The notes under the pieces are model-generated. The model had not been told where the DNA came from and ran no database searches. It saw only the letters and a program-made list of their open reading frames with translations. A DNA stretch of 64,000 bases from Catonia carolina (lineage: Eukaryota > Arthropoda > Insecta > Hemiptera > Achilidae): positions 189,307,783 to 189,371,782 of the forward strand of contig JAQMRL010000001.1 of assembly GCA_035578175.1 (NCBI GenBank). Reading direction: 5' to 3'. Made by a program: the position numbers and the translations under genes. This document shows positions 54,416 through 64,000 of this stretch, piece after piece (the stretch's first letter is position 1; every line of letters begins with the position of its first letter).

Positions 54416-56619
54416 CTGAAATAAGTAAAAATTACATGAAACATTAAAACTGCAACAAAATAACACTAGCACATACCACATTCTCAGCTACATCAAAAAG
54501 TGTGTATAATCTAACTCAAACCAAGTGGCTTCTCAATGGTGGATGCGCAGTAGTCTAGCCTGACCTTCAACGACCACGGAGCCATCCGGTACAGTCCGAA
54601 CTCCAATAACAAGCTAAATATCTCAGCAGCAACAATATTATGTAGTACATTCCTTCAGTGTGAGTAATGAAATTGGAGTGTTATAAGTTCTACTTTGATA
54701 TTATCTTATTATGTTGATTTCTAGTAAATATTAATATTTATTTTCTGAGTAGTTGAGTTTTTAGGAACTCGAATAAAACATATTTTCCGAAACTTAGTAT
54801 AAATGTTCAATCAGACTGTACCGAGCGCGTCACAGAATTTCCATCTCTTTCTTAAACAGCTGGTGTGCGCATCTCAGAGGCCACTTTGAGTTGGGTTATA
54901 CAACAAAGTTATTTTATTAGTAACACCAAAATCATACTAATAATTTTATAATTGTCACCGGATGGCGACATAAAAAGGCGAGTTGAAACCTTTGCATTTT
55001 GGTGGCCCTGTAAAGGGCCGTTTAAGCAGTGGTCACCTTGATGAGAAGCGTCGGTCATAGTCGTCGTGGCGGTCGAGGAGCTGGGCGACACAACATGTCA
55101 TCGACCAGTGAAGAACCTCATCTTCTTTCCTCGTAGTAGTGCATCGATGGCTGTTTCGTCGGATCCGGTGGGTGTAAGGCTCGGTCGAGGGACCGCTGTG
55201 GGCATCACTCACGTCAGCGGGCGATGACGGTTCGGTCGACGGCTTATGGTGAATGGTCAGCGAGCAGAAGCATCATCTTCTCTCTTGCGGGGTCGTTGAA
55301 TAGTCTTTGCTGGAGTTCGGTAGGCGTGTGCCGATGGCGGTGTCTTGTCTGCTGACTGGATCGGAATTGAATCTCTCGGCTCAGTGTAGCGCTTTTTATG
55401 TAGTTGCCGAGAGCGCTGTGGTAGAGGGCGGTTACTGGGTTACTGGCTCGGCCTTGATGACAAAAGTCTCTGTCGGTATGCCGTCACAAGCCTACCACCC
55501 CTCTCGGAACTATTGGCGGCTCCCTCTGTCGCAATGTCAGAAGCTTTGTTAGCTGACAGCACAGTACCTAATCAAAGGGGGCGACAGTGACATAATCTTA
55601 AATAATTTTTAAAACCACTAAACATGATTATACACACTAAAACAACACACAGCATATTTATTTTACACGAGTAAGCCCAAATAAATACCAGTTAAAATCT
55701 GTTAATGAAAGTTAAGTGGTATTATATTAGCATTTACTACTTTAATAATGACTCAATAATTTTTTTATTCATTGCTTCATTCATTCATTCATGTTGTAAA
55801 AGACTTCACCTCATTGCAGCAATCACGAGCGAAACTTTCAAAAAGGTAGTGTTTGTTAGGTTAATCAGTTTTTTAACCAAAAGACTTATCATTTCATACG
55901 ATTCAGCATGGTTTTCAAAAATGGAAGTGAACTAAAACAGCAGTAGTCTCACCTGTTGAGCAAGTAGTTGACATATTGGTTGCAGGATAGGAAGCCTTAG
56001 CTGGGTTGTTAGATAAAAGGATAGCTTTTGATTTTTTGTTGATCACAGAATCTTATCGTAAACATTAGTCATTAGGTGCTACTTTAATAAAACCCATATT
56101 GGCTCAGTCTAACTCTATTGGTATAAATATCTGAAATTAACTAGAGTTGGGGACAAACTGGTAAACTCACAAGATTTTGGCCAGAAAGTTTGCAGTCAAA
56201 GTTGATAGTACACAGGGTTCAATCTATTAGGTCCAATATCGGTCTTGTTATAATGAAACATGAATAAGTTACCAGAAGTCATAACTAATGGCAGATCTTT
56301 ATTATTTGCTCACAACAATTCAGTAATCAACTGTTAAGTCGTTGGGAAGAGTTGTCAGAATTTATAATCAAAAACTAACATAAAGAAAGGGAAAATAGAG
56401 AAACGGATATCTTTATCACAATGATATCCTAGAATATGCACAAACAATGAGGTTTCTAAGAATTTCACTAGACAATTTTTCTCTTGGGATTTTTATTTCG
56501 ACCAAATCTACAACATTTTAACATTTCTACTTGAAAGCAGGAAGAAAATACATAAATAAATTAACACAATCTTCTTAAGTTGAGGTAAACTGTCTAAAAA
56601 ATTAAAAATATACTTCTTT
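54416..56619. other. Spacer with GC-rich region 54540-55570
   Basis: 54960-55560 has an elevated GC content and several CGs. It might be the 5' region or promoter of the ACOT9-like gene, or an unknown repeat. On the minus strand GGCCCTTTACAGGGCC followed by ACCA (55004-55019) again resembles a histone mRNA stem-loop. No histone frame is visible. 55570-56619 is AT-rich without features. Confidence 0.35.
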
Positions 56620-56780
56620 TTTAGTTTATTTAAAGTCGCATCAACAACTTGGTTATTAGCGAAAATGGTGGGTTACCTAAATTTAATGTAACAATCTCCA
56701 GACTTTAGCTGAGAATTGAACCCGGCTAAATGTACTCAATTGATAACATTTTAAAACTATAAAGACTCAAATTTGAAAGC
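56620..56780 (-). repeat. tRNA-derived SINE (decayed)
   Basis: On the minus strand: a GCCGGGTTCAATTCTCAGC box B, then a body ending TTGTTGATGCGACTTTAAATAAAC, which matches the tail of the SINE at 57770-57955 (GTAGTTGATGCGACGTTAAATAAAT). Confidence 0.55.
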
Positions 56781-57436
56781 TTGGCAATGCTATGTGACGT
56801 TCGAACCTTCCCTCAACAGTAGAATGAGTATTTTCACCCGCCCCGCGTTAAGTTTTTAAATAGGCAAATCCACATTTTAAAAAATTCCTGTAACCTCTAC
56901 CATCCAAGTTTTATTCTAATAATTTTCACAATTTGACTACAGATCAATTTACGAAAATAATGATATAATTTGCACGTTGTTCGGATTTCAGGTTTCAAAG
57001 AAAAAGTTACTATGGAAAATTAATACAACATCTTAAAAATTGAATTTTGAGTTTGGGATTTTGCAGAGCCCTTAAGAAAGAACTGTTATTCATTCTCCTG
57101 AAATTTGGCGAGAATCGAACCACTCGTTCTGATTTTACATGACTTCAAAGTACGGCTTCAGGAAATGAGGGTAAAAAAAACGGGCACTTTATTTTATTCA
57201 AATCGCAATAACACAATTTAAAATTTCAAAAATTTGGCATTTCATCTAATTAACGTAGATTTAAACAAGCTAAATTTTGATGTAAAGTACATTAATATCC
57301 GTTAAGCCCTTTTCCGAAAACTTGATTTCAAACTTGAGTCTTTTTAGTTTTGAAATGGATAATAGATAGTTGCTCATAAAAATAAATTTCTCATTCACAA
57401 ATTTTTGAAATATTTTACAGTTCTGGCATTTACCGG

Positions 57437-57605
57437 GCAGCCCAATGGCGTAGTGGTTAGCACAGCTGGCTTCTACGCCGGGGTCTAGGGTTCAATTCCC
57501 TGTCAGGTCTGGCATTTTTTCATCACTCATTTTCATATACCATAATCCCCCACCGCCTCCATTAGCAGAAATTGCAAAACAGTCAAATGTAAAACAAAAA
57601 CAAAC
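57437..57605 (+). repeat. tRNA-derived SINE
   Basis: CCAATGGCGTAGTGGTTAGC (box A), GGGTTCAATTCCCTG (box B), GGTCTGGCATTTTTTC and body CACCGCCTCCATTAGCAG, then GTCAAATGTAAAAC. The head differs from the TTGGTAAC type, so at least two SINE subfamilies share a body. Confidence 0.75.
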
Positions 57606-57769
57606 CATTTAATATACATTACAGTATAAATGAAATTTAACTTTACTTTTGGTTGCCTGTTCAGTTTAAAAAATTTACGTGCTTTTCAGTGGTACCACCT
57701 TCTTCACAGAAATATTAACTAAAATTAAAAATTAAAATAAATTAAATTAAAAATTGTTTTTTTTTTAAT

Positions 57770-57955
57770 TCATTTATTTAACGTCGCATCAACTACAACG
57801 GTCATTAGCGACGACGTTGGGGTGTAACTAGTGTACAATGGAGAATGAAATGATTTTTTTGTAATGTATGAAAATATGCCGTGCCTGAGTGGGATTCGAA
57901 CCCAGGACTGCATGATGAGAGGCGAGCACATTACCAACTGCACCAATGTTACCAC
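57770..57955 (-). repeat. tRNA-derived SINE, full tail
   Basis: Minus strand: GTGCAGTTGGTAATGTGCTC, GGGTTCGAATCCCAC, CAGGCACGGCATATTTTC, and a long 3' part ending GTAGTTGATGCGACGTTAAA then TAAATGAATT and A. GATGCGACGTTAAA is a conserved SINE tail motif in animals (established for several metazoan SINE families; the exact family is not confirmed). Confidence 0.75.
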
Positions 57956-60900
57956 GTTACCAATTACATTATCAATTTTTATATATATATATTGTGATGT
58001 TCATATTCCGCCCGGTATTTGAAATAAATTGTAAATGTATAATTTTGTTATTTTATTAAGACAGGTAAAAATTTGGCTAGAAACAAAATTCAAAATGTTA
58101 TGAAATTGACTTATTTAGTACAAACATATAAAATTTGAATTAAGGTGCAATTTGGAAAAAATTTAAATTTAATTAATTTGAAATTATTTAAGGTCTATCT
58201 CAGAGTAATATTTGATATTAGGAGGTAATTAAGAATTATACCTCATGTTACTTATAGCTTTTGTGAAAAATTTGTACAATAGATCAGAATATTTCATGTC
58301 AAAGTAACTTTTACCGGTAATATTAGATGACCAATCGAACAATGAAAGACCCTTTTTAAGCCTAAATTTTATTCCTTATAAGTAAGTTAAAAATTTTATT
58401 ATGTTAATTTTATGTTAATTTGTATGGAAGATTTGAACTCTGGATGAAATTCTAAGCAATTTGAATCCAAATTTGATAAAATTCTGTAAAGTATAAAGAT
58501 TATTAGGTTAATTTCTTATAAAAATGCGTATATCGGCTATTAAGCTAATTACGTTAATTACACGAAGTAGGAATAATTCTTGAAGCATAGAACGATTTAT
58601 TTCGATGTAATATGTGGTTTTGAATATTATAATGTAATTAAAAAATTTTAGAGAATTTATTTGAACGACAAATTTGATATTTTAATTAAAAACACATGTA
58701 TAAGTATAGGAGAACAGTGTGTCAGATTTTAATTAATTACAAGAGTTTGGTTAATAATTTTAAAAAAATGAAAGGATATGCTAATGTATAAAGATCCGCT
58801 GAATAGTTTGATATTTTTTAAGATACAAAAATATGTAGGGTAACTTTGTAATTAAGCCGTAAAAATAAGCTTTTATCGTATGATAAAGACAATGTTAATT
58901 AGTGTCATTATTCTTTAATTAATGAGTATTTTAAAAATGTAATTAGATAAAAAGATGTATTTTGTTGATATCTTTAAGATTCGTATACCTAGAAATGTTA
59001 AAATGTTAATAATAAAAAGTTATTTGAAATATTTTACGGTTTCATAAAACAATTATTTTATGGAATTTTAGTCAAAATTAAATTATGTGATTATTAAAAA
59101 ACTAACGATCCGATATAAAAAAGAAAAACACATTTGTAATCAGCAGAAAAAACCCTTGAATTTGATGTAGGGCTCAATGCTGTTCTTGTAAATTTAAATT
59201 TTTGTTATAAATAATGTTAGAGTGGGGATGGATTTCTCTCATGGTTGAATTGCCAACCTCACGCACAGTAATAAATCACATAGAGTATTAAAATTATATA
59301 AATGTCAAATGATGTTAAGTTATGTTCTATAAGCTTTATTGTAATAAGAAAAACTTACATATTGTGTATTTTAAGTTATCACTTATTTATATTGTTTTGT
59401 TTCACCTTAATTTGTCTGTTATTAGCAATTTTCATTGGGAAAAAATGTATGATTAATCTGCACAGGTTGGCACTTACTTTTTGTAGATGTAATTTTCAAC
59501 CAAAAATTCAGAGAGTCCTCTCTTAAACACGATGCGTAACAGACGTATTTTAAAATTGCTCGTAAAATTTTTTATATAATAGTATGGAGGGGATCAAGTA
59601 CTCTGTATTTAGGGCCGATATGTTTAGGCAATATGTGAGAGAAATAAATTGTTAAATTTTATTTAAAGTAGTGTCAACTATAAAAAATTTATTTATTTTA
59701 ATAATGCAAATTAACGGAAGTGATGTCAATTGTGGAATTAAATACATCAAGTGTTTCAATGGTGTTCTGTGTTTTATAAGCAAATAGTGTTTTGTGCTAA
59801 ATATTTTTTTTATAAATGTGTTCGGGTAATCTGCGTATAATAACCACCTGTTAATTTTATGGATATCCAAATTAAAGATAAGTAACTAAATTTAAGCAAT
59901 TTTTGTAACAAAATTTTATATGCCTAATTTGTATTTAGCATTTACTAACCAATTTAATATGATTGGTTAATAATTTAAAAGATCTGTTTGTCTATGAGCT
60001 AATTCACTGAGTTCAAAGTTCCCATCCCTGTCTGTTTGTATTAAAGAATTTTTTTTTTATTTATTTATTTTATTTTTTGTTGAATGATTTTAGGCAAGTT
60101 CTGTCTTGTAATGTTGATCATGGCTTACTTTTATTGTTTCATTATGATAAATGATTTTGATATTATGATTCTATTCTCTTTTGTTGTAACGGCCATCAGG
60201 GTAGTTTTATTAATAGACTACTATAGAGCTTTTAACTCTATTGAAGTAGTAAAATGTAAATTAAAAAGTTTATGTTTTATCTTTTTTATTAATATTTTTA
60301 ATAAATTTCGATTAATTTGTTACCTTTTAAAATTGTAGTTTGATTTATTGATTGATGAAATTCCAATATCCCTTGTATGTAAGCATTGTGATATGAACTT
60401 TGTTTTATAATAATTAGTTAATTGTATTCGGAGGGTTTTTCGAGCTGTCAAAATGGTTGTTGTTTCTAGAACTTGAGTCTAGAAAGTTTTTTTTTATTTT
60501 TATTTATTTGATTTTTATATATCACAATCCTTACATCTATTTAGATTAAGCTTATTTTCAGCGTTCCTGTCATTGGGGTAAAGGAGAATGAATTTTGATT
60601 GAATGGACCGCATGTCGTCTGTCAAACTGTTCTGTTACCGAATCAGCTGTTTTCTGTCAGATCGATTTGTTTACATGATCAGCTGACAAGGCAGATATAG
60701 GTTAATGTAGCCTTACTGTATGTTTGTTTAATGTAGCTTACCTTTTTCTAAATTTAAATTTGTTTTGAGTTTTCTGCTTTTTAATTAATATTTTGTTTTA
60801 TTTTATTCACATTTCGTATTTATATTATTTCATTGTGATGTTGTTTTTGTTTTAAAATCGCGAGTTTAAGATTTTTTTTTTTTTTTTTTTTTTTATTTTT

Positions 60901-61143
60901 TTTTTATTTGGAATACAATTTGGAATTTCGACTTGGATATTTTGGATTGATGTTTAATGGGTCTCCAGTTGCCCTGCTTGGATGATAACCAAGGTAAGTT
61001 CGGTCAATATTGGCATCCTGACCGTGGTCGTTTTTTGTTTACTTTAAGTTTCTTTTTCAGGTGACACCCCAACACCTGTTTTTGATGTGTCAGTCGGCTG
61101 GTGTGTCGGCATTTGACTGTTACAATATATACGCGAGTTTGAT
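57956..61143. other. AT-rich DNA, possible 5' exon at its end
   Basis: About 3 kb with many stops in all frames. A run of about 22 T lies near 60872-60893. At 60991 a donor GTAAGT follows GATAACCAAG and at about 61059 an acceptor (TTTCTTTTTCAG) precedes GTGACACC, so a 69-bp plus-strand intron is possible. CAGCTG occurs at 60645 and 60681. No coding frame supports a gene. Confidence 0.3.
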
Positions 61144-64000
61144 CTACAGCTCCAGCCGCTTCTCGCATCCCATCTGCCATCTCTCTCGGTTCATCCAGTC
61201 CCCCTCCACCAGATTTCTATTCCTCATATCGGAATACACCTGCTTGTTCCACAGTTCGGGCGGCTTCCTCTTCTTCTTCTTCCAGGTGGATCCCAATTCA
61301 GCATTCTCTTGGGCCACCTTTCATCTCTCATCCTCCGTGTATGTCCCAACCATATAAGGCGCTTCTTCTCAATTTGCTCCACTGTTTTATCCATTTTCCC
61401 CATTCTGTTCCTTATCTCCGAATTTCGTACTCGATCCATCCTTGAAACACAACTACTCCGGCGCAAGAAATCCATCTCTACAGCATTTACTCTTTGCCTG
61501 TCTCTTTTGGTCAATTCCCATGTTTCAGAGCCATAGAGCAATATACTCTGTACAATGGAATGATAGATTTTAATTTTCGTACATTTTTTTATATTTGTAG
61601 ACCAGAGTATGGAGTTTAATGTTTGTGTCGCCTGCCTGGCATGTCCAATTCTACTTGTGATTTTTCTTTTTGAATTGCTCTCCGATGATATTATGCTGCC
61701 CAGGTATTTATATTCATCACATTTCACCACATTATGAACTCCTACTTGAAGATCCCTTGCTGTACCTCCTGAAACTAGGTATTTGGTCTTTTTGAAATTT
61801 ATTTTCATTCCATTTTTCCTATAAGAATCAGCAAGTTTCCTGATCATGTAATGAATATCATGCTCATCACCAGCCATTATTACTTGATCATTGGCGAACA
61901 AGAGTGAGTAGATATATTCGTTATTTATTGGGATACCCATATATTCACACTTTCCTTTCCAGTCCTTTAATATCTCCTCCAGATAGATTTTGAACAGGGT
62001 CGGAGAGAGACAACAGCCTTGACGCACGCCCTTATCTGTACCAAATGGCTTTGACACTTTATTTCCTATTTTTATCACATTTATTTGGTCCTTGTAAATT
62101 TCTTTGACAGCAGAAATGTAATGCTTATTAATGATTGATTTATCCAAGATTTCAAAAAGTCTCTGTATTGGTACCGTATCAAAAGCTTTCTCCAGATCGA
62201 TAAATATCAAATGGGTTTCCAAATTCCTCAGTTTTCTCTTTTCAATTAGCTGCTTTAATGTAAACATATTGTCAGTACAAGAGCGTCCCGCGGTAAATCC
62301 ACTTTGTTCTTCACCTATATTTATTTCTTTTTCAATTCTCTTCCTTATTATGCGTCCATACAGTCTCCCTATTGTAGCTAATACTGTGATACCCCGGTAA
62401 TTCGCACAGTCATCACGTGATCCCTTCTTGTGGATCGGTGTCAAGTAGCCAAGCTTCCAATCTTGGGGAATTTTATCGTGCATGAATAGGCATCTATTAA
62501 ATATATATGCAAGGATTTCAAAAGTTCTAGAAGTTGAAGCTTTCAAGAGCTCAATTGGGATACCTCCAGGACCTGGTGATTTACCATTTTTCATTTCTTT
62601 AAGACTCTCTTGCACTTCTCTTTCTGTTATCTCATCTATTTGGCCGACAGGTTCATATTCTCCCCACGGTTTTAGATACACCTCTCTTTCTTCTTTTAAC
62701 ATCTTAGAGAAGTAAATCCTCCATCTGTCAATGCCTATCAGATCTATTGCTATGCCTTTCCTATCCTTCCTCAGGTTCTTAACAACATTTCATGCCTCTT
62801 TTGTCCTTGTGCCACCAATATACTGATCAATTTTTGTGCATGTTTTTTCCCATTCTTCATTCTTGAATTGCTGTATCTTTATTTTGACTTCTTTCCGTTT
62901 CTGCTGATACAATTTTCTGTCCTGTTCATTCTTTGTCACGAGTCAATTGTTATACAACCTTTTCTTCTCCAAAACAATTTTCTCCATACTTTCCATCCAC
63001 CATGAGTTTCTCTTCTGTTCTACCTGTTTTTTACGTTCACCAAGCGCTTCTCTAGCTGCGGAATGTAATGCTTCTTTCAATGCATCATACTCTTCTTCTG
63101 CCGTACCTGTTGTGTAGGTTGGAAGTTTGGAGGATAGTCTTAATTTATAAAGAAATCTGATTGTGTCATCGTTCAAACTTTCTGTCATATATTTCCTCTG
63201 GTCCAATCTGCCAGATTCGTCTTGGTTATTATTACCCTCCATATGATTGTTCAATCTTTTGATAGGTGAAAATGGAAATACTTCCATTTTGAGTAGATGA
63301 TGATCAGTTCCACACTCCGCACCTCTGTACACCCTTACATCATGAACGTTAAGTGAGGTGTTCTGCCTAGTGATAGCGTAGTCAATGATGGATCTTAGCT
63401 GTCTTGTTGGTTGGATCCATGAGAATCTATGAATATCCCTATGTTGGAAGTGACCGTTCTGTATCTTGAGCTAAAAAGTTTGGCATGTCTCTATGAGTCG
63501 AGTTCCATTATTGTTTACAACATCTTCTCCAAAGCGTCCTACAACTGGATCATTCATTCTTCTACCTGTTCGAGCATTGAAATCACCTAACAGTATTATT
63601 TCTTTCCTCTTATTAATGTTACTTAACAAGTCTGTTAGTTTATCCTCAAAACTATCTTCTATTTCGTTGTTTGAGTCATCTGTGGGAGCATAAACTGCAA
63701 TTACAACAACATCAAGGCCCAACATCTTTAAATTGATTTTCATAAGACGTTCATCAATTTCTTCCCATGATTTTACCAGGGGTTTAAGTTGTTTTCTTAT
63801 TGCAATAGCAACTCCAGCTCGCGCTCTATTACTTTTTGGGACTCCACTGAAAAAGAGCATATAATCACCCATGTCCTTAAAGCCAAATCCTTTCTTTTTT
63901 GTTTCCGTAAGTGCAGCTATATCAATTTTGTAATGCTTCAGCTCTTCCGCCACTTCTCTTTTTTTTGTATTTATTCCTTGTATATTCCAAGCTGCAAAGT
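61144..64000 (-). mobile_element. RTE-like LINE, minus strand, runs off the window
   Basis: A non-LTR retrotransposon whose endonuclease start lies at or past the window edge and whose RT C terminus ends near 61144. A single reading frame is traceable over 2.7 kb with three stops and one frameshift. The 3' UTR and tail are not delimited. Confidence 0.85.
61144..64000 (-). pseudogene. LINE endonuclease-reverse transcriptase, inactivated
   Basis: The protein nicks its target with an apurinic-type endonuclease and copies its RNA by reverse transcription. In the frame running left from 64000 the order is: WNIQGINTKKREVAEEL, ALTETKKKG, GVAIAIRK, YAPTDDSNN, LLGDFNARTG (GDFNA, endonuclease core) and ECGTDHHLL (catalytic D-H). 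Then come a linker, PGPGGIPIELLK, WKLGYLTPIHKKGSRDDC, NYRGITVLATIGRLYGRI, EQSGFTAGRSCTDNM, FIDLEKAFDTV and GVRQGCCLSP, and the palm LLFANDQVIMA, where the expected first catalytic Asp of F-A-D-D is Asn (codon at 61890-61892). Stops are TAG at 63471-63473 and TGA at 62943-62945 and 62790-62792. A frameshift in a purine-rich tract near 61262-61285 precedes an intact C terminus (NKQVYSDMRNRNLVEGD). It is not active. Confidence 0.85.

Noticed and set aside
57956..60340. Host gene in the 58-60 kb region
   Set aside because: Frames at 59302-59526, 59652-59870 and 60084-60338 are rich in F, L, I and K from AT bias, with no splice-site pairs or family features.
61309..62715. Plus-strand frames opposite the LINE
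   Set aside because: They are shadows of the minus-strand RT frame, without domains.

Overview
The window is nuclear DNA of an animal, almost certainly an insect. Support: insect-type mariner (DD34D and DD41D), Tigger/pogo, piggyBac-like, hAT-like, gypsy and RTE-like elements; tRNA-derived SINEs; strongly AT-rich introns; GT-AG splice sites; and a metazoan gene, acyl-CoA thioesterase 9 (ACOT9), split over large introns. A hemipteran is plausible, but nothing here proves the order. There are no bacterial operons, rRNA genes, CRISPR arrays or phage genes.

Host genes. Three exons on the minus strand (54213-54415, 40031-40118, 38019-38169) encode consecutive or near-consecutive parts of an ACOT9-like mitochondrial acyl-CoA thioesterase, so the gene spans at least 16 kb and its introns are packed with transposons. 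A coding-like remnant lies at 206-675 (minus) and was not identified. Nearly everything else is repeat.

Layout. 2.3-6.7 kb: a deleted mariner, a piggyBac-type MITE, SINEs and two copies of a 0.93-kb repeat that looks like a Helentron-associated element (HINE, DINE-1-like). 7638-16105: an 8468-bp foldback transposon flanked by a perfect 9-bp target duplication. It has 1.96-kb inverted arms containing about eight 146-bp tandem units, and a 4.5-kb loop holding a piggyBac-like insertion and a small BIR-like reading frame. 18.4-21.1 kb: a hAT-like element carrying a DD34D mariner. 22.6-23.1 kb: a 571-bp near-perfect palindrome. 23.3-26.3 kb: a Tigger element split by HINEs. 26.4-32.3 kb: a broken DD41D mariner, an inverted-repeat MITE with a HINE in one arm, a deleted DD41D mariner and a second palindrome. 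33.5-34.7 kb: a 5'-truncated LINE between 183-bp direct repeats. 36.5-37.2 kb: a decayed reverse transcriptase. 38.3-39.5 kb: a TIR transposon inserted exactly in a SINE. 40.4-41.8 kb: a mariner with an intact 361-aa DD41D transposase. 42.4 kb: a Tigger MITE. 43.4-50.2 kb: HINE G, a 390-bp repeat and a gypsy element split by a HINE and by a Tigger that itself carries a HINE. 50.6-54.1 kb: a LINE tail, a Tigger-like element and a SINE. 56.6-58.0 kb: three SINEs. 61.1-64.0 kb: an RTE-like LINE on the minus strand, running off the window edge.

The elements do not cooperate as a pathway. The order of nesting gives a relative chronology: gypsy and Tigger are old, HINEs inserted into both, and the DD41D mariner and the foldback arms look youngest. 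All identifications come from reading the sequence without database searches.
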